Source: Takakia lepidozioides
Lineage: Eukaryota; Streptophyta; Takakiopsida; Takakiales; Takakiaceae
Length of the DNA stretch: 64,000 nucleotides
Direction: 5' to 3'
Assembly (NCBI GenBank): GCA_030704615.1
Contig: CM060734.1
Coordinates: 15,004,001-15,068,000, forward strand
Under the pieces are notes generated by a model. It saw nothing but the letters and a program-made list of their open reading frames with translations, searched no databases and was not told the DNA's origin. Positions 1-12,884 of this stretch are shown here, one piece after another (the stretch's first letter is position 1; each line of letters begins with the position of its first letter). The translations under genes and the position numbers were made by a program.

Positions 1-3000
1 TAGATAGCAAAAACCCAAGGTCTTGGTTCTGCATCCGACAACCCTCCTATGTCCTTGAAAGTATGCATGCACATTGGGCATATGGGTTCTTGTTCCCAAC
101 CCTGACATAACAGTTCATGGGTAAGAGCTAGCTGGTGTCAAATTGACCCTATGCTGAAAGTGAGAAAGACTTTTGAGGTACGACTCGGATCCCCTTTTTC
201 TGGCCAAATCTAATCTACTGTCTTACTCCAAGACTTGCCCTATTTCAGAGTAATCTTGCTTCTATAAAGCTCATTTCCCTTTCATTTGGTGCCAAAGCCT
301 TTGCCTCAGTCTGAATTGGAAACTGGTCAGAGGTGCCCAACCTTCAACGAGATTTTCACACATGGAACATAAACCCCATGCAACTGTTATGTTGTTGGTC
401 TTGAACTCTTTCCAGGTTTGATACTTAGCAGTCGTCCATCATGGTGAATTCTCCTGAGACCTACTCAAGGCTGTGAAATGTTGCTAGAAGCCGTCTCTAC
501 ACGATTTGGTCACTTCCTCTGCTGAAATTGCGAACCTATAAAAGCTAAATCCTTCACCCGACTGGAGTTCCTCTGTAGAAAGAAATTTAGTACATCCTAG
601 CTGAAACCCATCAATGAAATTCAGAGAGACACAGAAAGAAAGAACAAACCTTTATGATGTCCACAGGAAACTTAAGAGCTTATGGACGAATCAGAGAGAA
701 ATAGAGAGAGAGAACAGCTTACAATATCAGGAGCTAACTGCTGCTGCTGCTCCAAGGAAACCATCCAGTTTGGCTTGGTCAATGTACTTTTGTGTTCTTG
801 ATTTGCATGAAGAGCTGAGGACCAGGTGCGGCATGATAAGTGGCCCCTACCAAACAGAGGCTGCTCATAAATTACAATCTGCCAATGACCCCTACCCTTT
901 GTTAGCAGATGTGAAATTCAAATGTCCAGAATGCTCGAGACTGCAGCCTGCCTGGTTATGATGCAATGCCTAGTAGTTGTAGACTGTCCAAGCATATATG
1001 CAGTTTCCTACCAACTCTTGTAGCTGGCCACTTACATGAGTGTCGACAGTATAGTGAGTTCCTTTGACTGCCACATAACACACCCTTGGCCAACAGCCAC
1101 CAGGCTGTGCCCTACTGGCTGTCACAGCTGCCCACACAGAAAGATTCCTCTTGCACTCATTGGTGAAAACACAAGCACACCTGCTTCCCTCACTGGGAAT
1201 GGCATTACAGTGTATTACTCCAAATGAGCAGGACAGTAGCCCACTTCTATCCCTGCCACCACATTTCTCATCACTGTCATCAGAGGTGCAGACAGGCAGG
1301 TACTGCCCCACCAAATACGGGGCATAGGCTGTTGCAGTTGGCAGCTGGCTCTCCAATCTTTTCTCTGCCTTATTCAGAACTGCCTCCAATGTCTGCACAC
1401 ATGGAGAGCGTGGATGCATTCAGAAAACCCTCAATCCAACCTTTATTACCAGGACCCTCAAAAGCATTGATGACAAGCGTACACCATATCCTTCCAATGA
1501 CCGTGCACGCTTGCCCAAGACAGCAACTTGGGCATAGCATTGGCAATACAATCTCTCACGAGAAAGCATTGCTACTGGGCCTCTCAGGAAAAAGCCGCAC
1601 ATAAAGGTGCATCATTGCTATGTGGTGGATAGGCAGGTGGTATCACTAATGGTTGCATCCGCACCAAAACCTCTTCAAACCCACTTTTTGCGCCTCACAC
1701 TCTCACACATGCTCCTCCAGCCCGTTCTCAAGACAGAGCCGAATATTATCACGCCATCTCTTTGTAATAAAAACCCACAATTCCGAAAACGGCTCATCAG
1801 TGGACATTGGAGAACAGAAAGGAACTGCAGCCCCGAATGCCCCGGCCTATTCTAACCAGCACAATGAGATAAAGGGAAAAAAAACACCTGGATTGATGCA
1901 GCGGAAGGCACAGGACATGCGGCCGCAACAATAACATCAACGCAAGTGTTGGTGGAGGGGGAGGCCCAGCCTAGCAGCGCCATTGGTCCCACTGGGTAGG
2001 CAGTGCACAGGTGCTCCGGCCACCACAGCCGGCAGTGCCACTGCCCAGCCTTGGCTGCTGCCATGCTCTTCTGAACTAGCACTCTTGACACCCATGATGC
2101 ATCATTGCCTCTACGTCCTTGCCCTCTCTATCTTATGAATCATGATCGGGTGCACTGTAGGTGGAGCTGAAAGCAGGGAAAGCCCTGCCTTCCAACTACC
2201 CGAGGAAACGGCCTTCTTGTAGCTCCGCCATGGCGCATACGTCTGTTGACCGGTAATCTGTGCGTTTGCGTCGCCAAAATGGAACTGTTTTAGCCCACCT
2301 CGAAAGTACTTTAAGTTGATGGGCCTGACATCTTTAATAAGATTCCCCACCAATAGTAAAAAACAAGACACTTCATCTTCTCACGTTGCCTTTGACGTTT
2401 GAGGGTGCCTGTGCTTGGCCGAAATAGCATCCGGTTCTGTAAATCACATGGTGCGCTATGGAAGATGATATCATAGACCGAGAGGCAGACAGGCCCATGG
2501 CGACTTCGGCCAACTCCCCTCGCCAGAAGCAGCTAATCTTTGACCGCCGCTACGGTTGGGTGTACGTCCTGTTGCAAGCGTTCCAGCATGCTTTCCTTGT
2601 GTATGCCGAGAGAGAGAGAGAGAGAGAGATGGTCACCTGTCAAATGGTGCTTATGTGGCTGAAGCATTCATACAGTCGCTCCTTTCATAAAGTCTAGGGT
2701 CTGAGTCTGCGTGCCATAGTTCACATGTGCGCTCCCTGCTTAGCCCTTTGAATAATATGAAGCCATGACCTCCGGTCACCACCCTGGTGCTGCACCGGCA
2801 GACAGACCTGCAGGTGACGTTGAGATCCGTGATATAAAAGGAGAAAGGGCTGCAAGCAGTGATGCAAGTCGATCTGGGTTGCGGACGCCGCTCCCCTCTG
2901 TCCATGAAGGATCCAATTGTTTGAATGCCTTACCTCTCAGGGCATGTCTGTGTCAGCCGCACAGGCCCCTTGAACCACCTCATGAGAGTATTGACTCAAG

Positions 3001-4450
3001 TGCTTTGCCAAGATTGGTTAATCGTCCAGTCCATCAGTTACTAAGACTATCACTCTCGTTCCCACAAAGCATGTCAGAACTTGGTGCTTTGTATTTTTTC
3101 AACTCTCTGTTAATTTCTGCATCAGTTGCTCAGAATTGTAACCTGCAGAATTTTCTGACTGATCATTATGATATCAGAGTGCTGGTAGAATGCTGTAAAT
3201 CGACTGTGATGGAGCCCACCCCTGGGGGGGGCAGTACCCTAGCTCGCTAGGAGAAGTGGTAATTGTTTACACTGGTTTAGGGAGGAGTCTTCTCTCTCTA
3301 CATTGACTGTGATGCATCTGGCAAAGTGTCTAGACATCCTTAGCCTTGTTATTAGGTTAAACCTAGTGTACTTCCACAAAGTCATACAGTTTGTGTGCCT
3401 TTCAGGCCATGCATCTCATTAGGCTGATGCTACAGAGTAATTGGGAGCTGACTGCTGCTGCATCTCTCCCTCCCTCTCTCCCTCTAGTTCTATGTGAGGT
3501 TCATGGCTACAAGGCTACAAAGTGTAATAGATACGTCTTGTATTGTTTGAATACCCCGCTCCACACTGGAGATCATTGGTGTCTTTGAGATCAGCTGAAA
3601 TTAAAAAGAAAAGAAGAAGAGAAGTGACGAACTAGCATAAATTGTAGTACTGGATCCGCAGTTAGGAGGGCTGAAATGTAGTAATACAAGAGGAAGACGA
3701 GAGAACGATGCAATGAGTACATACTCGAGTGGTCATCCAATCTTTCCTCTTCCTCTCCCTTTTTGTGCACAGGGTTTTGAGGTTTTGGCTTCTTATGCAG
3801 GTTTGAGGAGTGGACAGATCCAATGGAAGTGGCACACCTTGGAGGCCGAGGAATGTAAGGCTTCCATTTCCTAATCATATTCATTTTGTCTTCAGAGGAT
3901 AGTCCTGCAAGTCGTGAAGAAGTATCTAGAGGCATGTGCTAACTAGACATTGCCCTAGTGGGCTATTCCGGCTTGTACATGTGGAGCACATACAGCACTT
4001 GACTGCAACTTAACTGTTTGCATGATCACCAGTCTGCTAGGTGGAACTACGTTGAGAGTTTGAGGATCTGTTTGAGAATTTGCTCAAAGATTTGAGAGAT
4101 TCAGACACGGGATTCTCAAGGATATGATGTAGTATAGTATCAGCAACAATTGCTTTTGTTTCCGAGCTGGTCCAGGCAAGATTTAACTGGGTTTACTATG
4201 ACTGCTATGTGTTAGCTGGCAACTGCTAATGTCAAACTGGTCAAGCTATTTGCACAAATCTGATTTGTGGCTGGGGTGCGGTGTAGGTTCTCACTTGTTC
4301 CACTTACTGCCGCTACTCTTGATTGTACCCTCCACCTGGTATGCCACCTTCTTCTCTTGATTCAAAACATTGTCTGGGCTATTGCTTTTGCAATGCAACC
4401 GTGAAGTCCTTGGTTGACTAGGACTACTGGCAGCTTTGATGGGTTGAGAA
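1..4450. other. Intergenic stretch without a supported gene
   Basis: No open frame here shows a recognisable domain, splice pattern or family motif. The longest frames (for example 2765-3250 plus and 970-1419 minus) lack supporting features, and overlapping frames compete on both strands. The only clear structure is a short GA microsatellite at 2608-2629. Decayed repeats or untranslated exons cannot be excluded. Confidence 0.6.
2608..2629. repeat. (GA)n microsatellite
   Basis: Uninterrupted GA dinucleotide run of about 22 bases. Confidence 0.9.
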
Positions 4451-4514
4451 GCTTGGGTTCAATTGACCAATCAGAGATACCTGTGGGCCTGAGGGCAGGC
4501 AAACAAAGCTGCAG

Positions 4515-5244
4515 ATGTAGTGGTACAAATTCTGCAAAACCCTTTGCCATCAGTGCCCAAGCTTACACAGCAATACAGAGTACGAGCAGGCCAGCAAGTG
4601 CAGAAGTGGCGGCAGCTTACTCAACGGAGGGACAGTCCAAGTAGGCCTGCAGGTGCTGAAGCTGCAGCAGGTAATTGCCTGCACACAAGCAGGTCAGAAG
4701 TGGCAGGATACTGCAGAATTAGCCCAATGGCAGGAGTTTACTCAAAAAGGTAGAACACAAACATTTCAGCAGGTGCAACAGCTGCAGCATCTTACTCAGC
4801 AAGGTAGAGCCCAAGCAAGCCAGCAAGTGCAGAAGTGGGGGCACTCAGCAAGGAACAGACCAAGTAGGCCGGCAGGTGCAGAAGTTGTGGCAGCTGACTC
4901 GGACAGACAGCGCACAAGCAGGTCAGAAGTGTCAGAATATTGCAGAAACAGGTCAGATCCAATGGCAGGAGTTTACTCAACGTGGCAGAGCACAATTAGA
5001 CCAGCAGGCGCAAAGGTTGGAGCACCTTACTCAGCAAGGCAGAGCACAAGCTGGTCAGTGAGTGCGGGAGTTGCGTGATACTGTAGGAGTAGCCCAGCTC
5101 CAGTTTAATCACTTGAGTTTACTCACAGTGATTCAACTGCAGAGGCTTCCATTGCTGCACTCTGCGCTGCAGTATTTACACAGACCTCGAGCAGAGCTCA
5201 ATGCTAACCAAGATTCTCAATCTGATCCAGATGCCAATCAGTAG
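4515..5244 (+). pseudogene. Gln-rich repeat ORF, frameshifted
   Basis: A degenerate internal repeat encodes Gln-rich, heptad-like peptide of the form QQVQKW-x-LTQQGRAQ. The repeated peptide changes reading frame: frame 2 from about 4520, frame 3 from about 4653, frame 1 from about 4876. It meets a stop near 5061 and resumes with another Gln/Asp-rich stretch to a stop at about 5244. The composition (Q, L, K, few G or P) suggests a coiled coil. No family is recognised. Frameshifts between repeats suggest a decayed gene or a variable-length repeat array; introns placed between repeats are the alternative. Confidence 0.35.
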
Positions 5245-7061
5245 TTCTATTACAGAGCTGCAATTGGCATTCAGAGTTCACTCAGCTGAAGCCACTTCCT
5301 ATCTGTTGAAGTCAAAGTGATCTCACTTTTAATAAAAAAGGATGTGAGACTGTTGTGTAGCTAAAATTCATAGAGGATGTGTGCATGTAGCTCAGTCATA
5401 GTTAGGTGGATGTTGGAGACAGACCAGATTTTGGCCAAACTACCACACCATTTAGTTTTTGAGAAGTTTGCGTTTTTTGTAAAAATGCAGTGCCTGCCAG
5501 CAATGGGCAAGCTTCAAGCTCTTCACTTGTTTGACCATCTTTATGATTGTACATTGATTTGCGATGGAGCAGAATGCCAGACCCTTCTAGGAAGAAATTG
5601 GGCTTTCTGCCAAGGACTCACAACACCACATGACTTTTGACAGACTCTGCCCTTCGATTGGAAGCATATCGCTCTGCATGGTTCTCTTTGACACCGTTAG
5701 ATTGAGAGACTATATGTGCTCCAATCTCCTACAATGTAGAAATGGGCTAGAAGTGGGTTTGCAATTCTGCATGTAGTACTTGACTAAATCAAACTTGCAA
5801 GTCGAGCCACAGAATCCAAGAGAGTCTAGCACACAGCAATCTCAAGCACTCAGGCTTAGAAGTTGTAGTGAAAAGTAGAATGCCATAGGCCTTACTTTCA
5901 ACCTAGTTTTCTGTGTGCAGTTCGGTTGGTGCGCGATCGCATTAAACAGTGCTGCTTGTAACTGAACAACTCGTTTCTCTGAGCAGTTACGAATTAGGAG
6001 AGACTCACAGAAAGGGCCACAGCTGACTCTGGAGAAGGACGAGCAAAACAGCCATCTCAGTCCTACTGTTGGCCAAGAGATGGGTAAAAATTTTAGGTTG
6101 CAGAAGACATAGCGTTGATGTAAGTCATGATATAGGTCAAAGAAAAATTCCTGAAATTTGGAGGTGATGTCTTCCATTGAATTCTGGAGCAACACTTGAA
6201 CCACATGGGTGTATACCTCTAACATGGCTCGGAGCACGGGCAAGCACTGTGCTTGTGACACTAATGCACCCGAAAGGTGTGGACTGACTTACCAAATAGT
6301 TAAAACTTATTTCCAGGAGTGCAAGAGGCACCCATATCAGTGACCTAATGCAGCTAGTCTATGCTCCACTGCCCTACCTGCACAAATCTTCTCTCTCCAC
6401 AAGATTTTCCTCAAGTAATGATCTTCTGCGCCATCACAAAATTCCACATATCCAAGGGAGAGGTATTGTTGCTGGCATGTTGTCTTCTACTGTATCTTCC
6501 TTGGCGGAGGGGAAGTATATACTTTACAGTGGCTGACCAGGGTCCACAACACGTGCAGTTTTAAAGTACTACACTTCCTTGCTGGTGAAAGTGCAGCCAC
6601 CTCCGACCTTACAACGAAATTAATAGAGATGAAACAGCTCATCACCCATGATCACACTTCAATTAAAGAGCTACAAAGAACTCAAGAGTAAATCCAGTGA
6701 ACCTTTTCCTCAGCTTGGAGTCAAGGGATATCTGTCAGAGCATTCAAATTCGACATGTAAAATGCCGAGTGCTGTGTGTGAGGATGCTTTATAGATCCAG
6801 TGGTCACCTGTCCTTAGCCTTATTCGCATCATCTCAAAGAATGTCAGACCCACTGTTTCCCCTATCCTACAAAAATGGTGATAGTAAAACAACAGCGTTC
6901 ACAAAAAACACATGTAACAATGTTATTCCAGCAGCCATGCATGCAGCTTCTCTGCTATGTACTCTTCTGCATTTGCAACTAGCAACTCAAAAGGTCGTCT
7001 GCCCAATTCGATCATCACCACAATCCTCCATAAAGAAAACTATTCAACATTACTAATCTGC
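5245..7061. other. Intergenic stretch downstream of SHMT
   Basis: Nothing firm is seen. A minus-strand frame at 5842-6261 is open for 139 codons but has no recognisable motif, and plus-strand frames overlap it. The part nearest 7061 should hold the 3' untranslated region and poly(A) site of the minus-strand SHMT gene. Confidence 0.5.
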
Positions 7062-9117
7062 CTACTCATCACGGTACTTCATGGTTGTGACATCAAACCC
7101 AGGCATGTCAAAGGATGTAGAGAACTTTTCCACATCAACCTTCAGATCTGCAATGTCCTTGTTGTTCTCCACTCCCTTGTTGAACTCACGCAGGAGCTTG
7201 CCATGTTCCTTCTGGACTGCCAGTGTGATGTTAACGGCTCGCTCCAGAAAGTCAGCAATCTGCTCAAAATCCTTCTCCTTCAAACCTCTAGAGGTCATAG
7301 CAGGTGCACCTGTTCCACCCAAGCCCTGCAATTCCTAAGACCACACATTTCTTGATGCGGCATGATTCATACGCACTTTCCCGCAATTACAAACAGACCA
7401 CAATGCAACTGCCAAAGAGGGATGACTTACCGACACGGATACCTCCAGGTGTAAGTGCACTGCTGTCCCCAAACACGGCATTCTTGTTCAAAGTGATGTG
7501 TGCTAGCTCACAAACTTTCTCCACCTTATTCCCTGTAAACAAACACAATCAAATTTGAAGTACTGTGACATCCAGCTACTAGTAGTGGCTAAATTCCTAA
7601 AATCACATGGCACCTCCTTACAACACAACAATGCCCAGGTGGCTTACACAGACAAAGCTGCACCATAGATCTGCATACAACGAGATATGAAATGATTGCC
7701 CCTGAAGAGATCGCAAAGAAGAATCAGAGCTGAAGAAGAGGGCAGATTTGGTGGCTATGCTCTGCTCAAGGGGGAGTGTGAATACCAGTGAGCCCAAGAG
7801 GACGCAGATCCCACAGCACCAGGTGGTTGTCGGTGCCATCAGTGACAAGCTTATATCCCTTCTTCATCAATGCATTTGCAAGAGCCACAGCATTTGCTCT
7901 CACTTGCTTGGCATACGACTTAAACCCGGGAGTGCTGACCTGCTTCAAGGCCACAGCCAGAGCTGCAATTTGGTGATTGTGAGGTCCTCCTTGCAGAGAA
8001 GGGAACACAGCAAAGTTGATCTTGTCCTCATAGTCATAGAAACTTTCCTCTGTTTTTCCTTTCTTCACAGGCTTGGGGCCCTTCCTGTAGAAAATCATTC
8101 CTGCTCGGGGGCCTCTCAAACTCTTGTGAGTCGTGGTTGTCATGACATCACAGTACTCAAAGGGCTGGGCAGCTTCCTGCAGCACAATGGCGTGAAACTG
8201 GTTTAGCCATGAAGTGGAGCGACCAATGAAGAGTCCCACTTCGGGCTCTGTGACATAGACCTCAAAGACAAACATGTTTGCAATAAAAAAAACATTAAAC
8301 CTCATCTAACTGAATGAAGGCGAAAGTATGAGGAAGTAGAAAAACAGATCAATCCAAGCCAAGGGAGCTAATGAGGGAAACAAGTACAGAAGTCAGCACA
8401 ACATACAGTAAAACAGAACAAGGAAAAGAAGAGCTGTACATGGGCGGCAACAAGGCCACTGATGTGAGCCATGTCGCACATGAGCAGAGCTCCGCACTTG
8501 TCAGCAATAGTTCGGAGCCTGGCATAATCCCAGTCCCTTGGGTATGCACTGCCTCCAGAGATTATCATTTTGGGGCGGTAATCCAATGCCTTCTCCTCCA
8601 GCTTATCGTAGTCGATAAATCCCGTTTTGAAGTCCACCTTGTAAGGAAGACTCTCGAAGTAGATGGAGGTGGCTGAGATCTTTTTGCCTCCAGATGTGTA
8701 GTAGCCATGAGTGAGATGACCTCCAGAGGGCAGATCGAGTCCCATGATGCGGTCATGCGGTTGCAACAGAGCAGTATAGACCGCAAAGTTCGCGGGGCTC
8801 CCCGAGTATGGCTGCACATTCACCCCCCATCTCTCCGAATCCAAATGGAAGGCTGTGAGAGCACGCGCGCGACACAGGTTCTCGAGCTGGTCAATGTACT
8901 CATTCCCTCCATAATAACGGGCTCCTGGAAGACCTTCGGAGTATTTGTTGGTGAGGGGGCTGCCCAGGGCTTCGATCACCGCTTGCGATGTGAAGTTCTC
9001 CGAAGCAATCAGCTCAATGCCCCTGCACTGGCGCACCTTCTCTCGCTCAATGAGATTGAAGACCTCCTCATCGGCAACCTCAAGGCTGGTATTTCCCCAC
9101 TCTTTCACCGAATCCAT
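7062..9117 (-). CDS. SHMT: Serine hydroxymethyltransferase, cytosolic type (4 coding exons)
   Basis: PLP enzyme that interconverts serine and glycine with transfer of a one-carbon unit to tetrahydrofolate. Coding exons read on the minus strand: 9117-8440, 8176-7786, 7532-7431 and 7309-7062, all with GT-AG introns and continuous phase. They sum to 1419 bases, 472 residues plus stop, the usual length for cytosolic plant SHMT (about 471). Seen in the translation: IELIASENF near the N-terminus, the YYGGNEYID substrate region, [10 protein letters not shown], the PLP-lysine motif [12 protein letters not shown] in exon 2, and the C-terminal APAMTSRG. I chose the ATG at 9117 (MDSVKEWGN) because it matches plant N-termini and the frame upstream has no earlier ATG. 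There is no transit peptide, so a cytosolic product is inferred. No frame break is visible; this is an intact gene. Confidence 0.95.
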
Positions 9118-10180
9118 CTCCAAACCCAACAGAAGGACAGAAAATCAGAGACAGCGTGACAAGAAGGAACCCACAACCCAACAGCGGAAGCCTGGACAGA
9201 AGGCCGAACAGGAAGCTCTTGGTGACAAGCAAAGCCCGGGGTCCTCAAAGGAAGAGGATAGGGCGTCAAACCAACACCAAAAAGCGTGGCGGGGGTGGTG
9301 ATCCAACGAATTGTGGGCCCAAGCTCTCTGCTGATCCTGCCAGGCGCGCCAACCCACCCAGATCTTAAAATAGTCCTTCCTATGTACTGTAGTTGTGTTC
9401 CTCAGGAGACCATCACCCAGCGGTATTATTCTCAGCTCTTTGCCAACACTCCCCACTACTTTCTTCCCACAACCCACAAACTTAGGAGCACCCAACTATG
9501 GCACAGTCCACCAAACTGGGCAGAATGCTGTGTTTAATGACCTCACTGATTGCTGGAGAGCAGATTGTCTGACATCTCCACTAAGTTAGCGGTGCTGCCA
9601 TGCTCTCGTCGCTGTCATCACCGCTGTCCTGGCAGCAGCAAGAGCGTGTGGCAACACACTATTTCACCAACAAATCACATTCTCTTCTCTCCTGTCCACC
9701 ATCCCTTATTACACTCACAACCATCATTTTCTCTTGGAAAGGAACCATCTCTCATCCATCATTATCTCCATACATCTTTAGGGGTTGTCAGATTTGACAG
9801 GTCCACTGAAATTTTGTAAGTGACATCTTTCTGAGACCCAGAAATGCATGGAAAAAATAACCATGCACATCTTTTTTTCTATCTACAAACATATGACAAG
9901 AAGAGTGAGCGATGCAGTGTGTTTGTCGTGCGACTAACTGAATGAATAGCATTTGAACTATCATGAATGTGATCATTGCAATTTGCTATACATATTGCTA
10001 TTCTTATTATTAACATCAATCAATATATGAATGAAGACGTTTGTTTTGTTTTGTTTTGTTTTGTAGCATCGTTGAGATCTCCCAAACCGCAGGGCTCCAG
10101 CCCCGGTGTGTCGTTGGAAAGCCCTCGACGAGGAGGGGTGCACCGGCTTGGTCTCATGATTTTTGGACAAGCAGTTAGGG
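9118..10180. other. SHMT upstream region
   Basis: Should contain the SHMT promoter and 5' untranslated region, read leftward. No diagnostic promoter element could be assigned with confidence. A (TTTTG)n microsatellite lies near 10040-10063. The region beyond about 10180 enters repeat DNA. Confidence 0.5.
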
Positions 10181-10640
10181 AGATGTGGAATTCCAAGTAC
10201 TTTTGGTCGTTGGAAATTCAGTTTCTTCCTGTTTTGCACTCCAAAGTTGATTTGTGTTCTACTTCATGCACTCTTCATAGAGAGTTCTGCAATAGTGAGC
10301 GAAGAGAACACTTTTTTTTTTGGGACATTTTTTATTGGTCCAAATTTTGGCGGGGGAGTAGCGGTGGGATGCTTGAAGCCGCAAAACAAAATTGAGCCAA
10401 AAACAAAATCGATACGTGCCAGAAACCCCCAATGAAAGGTAGTGCAAACATATTTATTGGCTTAAAATTAATTTAAATTCAATTAAATTTTGGAATGGCA
10501 AATGATTTATTCGTCTGTTGTGTCTCCGCACATGTGTCGCACACATGTTCCAGCACATGCGTGCAAAAGAGGGGCTTCAACCATATCCGTTCAATGGGTG
10601 CAATAACCACACATTGCAGGAATTTTTTTTTCGCAATGAA
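10180..10640. repeat. Dispersed repeat copy related to the fold-back element
   Basis: About 250 bases here (roughly 10205-10500) recur almost unchanged at 11190-11470 and in inverted order at 11640-11779. Landmarks are the GCACTCTTCATAGAGAG segment, a T-run followed by GGGACATTTTT, and the GTGGGATGCTTGAAGCCGC segment. More diverged pieces occur at 57730-57970 and 58325-58510. No coding capacity is seen, so this is probably the end of a non-autonomous transposon family. Confidence 0.7.
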
Positions 10641-10667
10641 CAAAAACCAGATGACAAGTGAACGCCT

Positions 10668-11065
10668 CATCGGCCCATCGAACGAATTTCTATTTATCTC
10701 ATATTACACTGGGACCTATCAGATGGTACATTGAACACACTGGCCAAGTCTCAAAGCGAACCAAAATCATTTCGATGGCCAACCATCCGTTGGCCCATTG
10801 AACGAATTTCGATTGACCTCATATTACTCTGGGGCCTCTTACATGGTACATTGATCATACTGGCCAAGTCTCAAAGCGAACCAAAATCACTTCGATGGCC
10901 AACCATCCGTTGAGCCATCGAATGAATTTCGATTGATCTCATATTAGTCCAGGACCTGTGAGAGGGTGTCTCAAACGTACTGGCAAAGTTTGGAAGCAAA
11001 CAAAAATGATTTGGATGGGCAACCATCCGTTCATCCGTTGGATCTGCTATTACTTTGGGACCTGT
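10668..11065. repeat. 120-bp tandem repeat, about 3.3 copies
   Basis: Units start near 10668, 10788, 10908 and 11028. Each contains GAATTTC(G)ATT, CTCATATTA, a GGNCC(T) segment, TGGCCAAGTCTCAAAGCGAA and TTCGATGGCCAACCATCC, with the last unit the most diverged. The array lies between two copies of the dispersed repeat. Confidence 0.8.
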
Positions 11066-11328
11066 TGGACTGCGTTTCGCGTGCTCACGATGCTTTTTTC
11101 ATTCCGTTTTTGAATGGGGTGTGTAATGACTCCATATGCAACGTGCATGCCAAATTTGAGAGCGAACCAAATTCATTTGGACCCAAAACCACAGTTTCTT
11201 CCCGTTTTGCACTCCAAAATTGATTTGTGTTCTATTTCATGCACTCTTCATAGAGAGTTCTGCAATAGTGAGCGAAAATAACACTTTTTTTTTTGGGACA
11301 TTTTTCATTGGTCCAAATTTTGGCGGGG

Positions 11329-11779
11329 GAGTAACGGTGGGATGCTTGAAGCCGCAGAACAAAATTGAGCCAAAAACAAAATCGATACGTGCCAGAAACC
11401 CCCGATGAAAGGCAGTGCAAACCTATTTATTGGCTTAAAATTAATTTAAATTCAATTAAATTCTAGAATGGCTTGAGGGGTGAGTGCATCGATAGGGAGG
11501 CAAATGATTTATTCGTCTGTTGTGGTTGAAGCCCCTCTTTTGCCCCCATGTGCTTGAACATGTGTGCGCCATATGTGCGGAAACACATTAGACAAATAAA
11601 TCATTTGTCTCCCCATCAACGCGCTCATCCCTCAAGCCATTCCAGAATTTAATTGAATTTAAATTAATTTTAAGCCAATAAATAGGTTTGCACTGCCTTT
11701 CATTGGGGGTTTCTGGCACGTATCGATTTTGTTTTTGGCTCAATTTTGTTCTGCGGCTTCAAGCATCCCACCGCTACTC
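11329..11779. mobile_element. Fold-back (inverted repeat) element
   Basis: Two inverted arms of about 195 bases (11329-11525 and 11583-11779) flank a loop of about 57 bases. Left-arm landmarks GGATGCTTGAAGCCGCAGAAC and CGATACGTGCCAGAAACCCC reappear as reverse complements in the right arm. The left arm is itself a second copy of the 10.2-10.5 kb repeat. There is no coding sequence. Most likely a MITE-like or fold-back transposon; target duplications were not identified. Confidence 0.7.
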
Positions 11780-12009
11780 AGAACCCAAATCCCCCAAGCT
11801 CCGAAATCCTTTTAAACCATGCTAGTCTTGCCTGCAAATCAATTATGAAAGTGCAGTGTATATTGCCAACAATGAATCCACATTGCTTTGTTGATTGAGG
11901 AGGGGTTACTTGTCAATTTTCCAGGTATCCAAGCTTGAGAGAGAGGCTCACACCCAAATCTAAAGAAGGCAGAGAGGTGATCTCGTGCTTTATAAATAAA
12001 CGATTCAAA

Positions 12010-12235
12010 ATACGTACTGGGAATTAAGATGTCGTTGACGACACCTTAATCCCCAACACCTGCACACACACCGCCTTACCGCCAAGCCTGTTCGCCATCA
12101 GATTTTTTTGGGTTGAAATTTTTTGGGTGAATTTTTTTGGGGTTTTTGGTTTTTCCATGAATTGTCATGTGCCCACTCGTACTGGGAATTGAGATGTCGT
12201 TGACAACACCTTAATCTGGCACATTTGGGGAAGGG

Positions 12236-12275
<40 letters not shown>

Positions 12276-12480
12276 GCTGGAATTAAGATGTCGTTGACGA
12301 CACCTTAATCCCCAACACCTGCACACACACCACCTTACCGCCAAGGCTGTTCGCCATCAGATTTTTTTGGGTTGAAATTTTTTGGGTGAATTATTTTTTG
12401 GGTTTTTGGTTTTTCCATGAATTGTCATGTGCCAACTCGTACTGGGAATTAAGATGTAGTTGACGACACCTTAATCTGGC
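12010..12480. repeat. T-rich repeat units with 28-bp near-palindromes (copies 1-4)
   Basis: Two direct units of about 260 bases each begin and end with a 28-bp near-palindrome: ATTAAG, one base, TGTCGT, centre, ACGACA, one base, CTTAAT. Copies lie at 12023-12050, 12188-12215, 12282-12309 and 12448-12475. Between them are a CACCTGCACACACACC segment, a block rich in TTTTTTGGG and a sequence ending CCATGAATTGTCATGTGCC. A run of 38 A residues at 12236-12273 separates the two units. Confidence 0.8.
12236..12273. repeat. Poly(A) run
   Basis: Thirty-eight consecutive A residues between two copies of the near-palindrome repeat. It could be a retroposition tail or an expanded homopolymer. Confidence 0.9.
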
Positions 12481-12884
12481 ACATTCGGGGAAGAAAAAAA
12501 TAAAAATATATATATATATATTTGCCTTGATGACATTCAGCGTTGTGTGAAGGGGACTTGTCGGGGTCATCACTAAGCCTTAAATTCCAGCCGTGTGGCC
12601 AGTGAAGGTGGGAACATGTCTGTCGAAGCAAGAAATTGAGATGCTGGAGGATGTCGGGTTTCGTCTTCCAAGAGGCCCAACAGTTTCACCAGTTTCATGT
12701 CGAGGTTCGTAATCCGCATTCCCCCAATGTCCACCACATGGGAACGACTGGCCTACGAAACAAAATGGAAAAGTGGTCCGTCGTGTTGCGATACTGAAAT
12801 GAGAATTTGCAACAAATATGACAATTGGCAATGAAATGAGTATTTCAAATTCAAAGTTCTAGTGCAAGATGCATTGTAACTTAC

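Noticed and set aside
9145-9495. Minus-strand ORF upstream of SHMT as an extra exon or transit peptide
   Set aside because: No splice pattern joins it to the SHMT start, and it has no targeting-peptide character.
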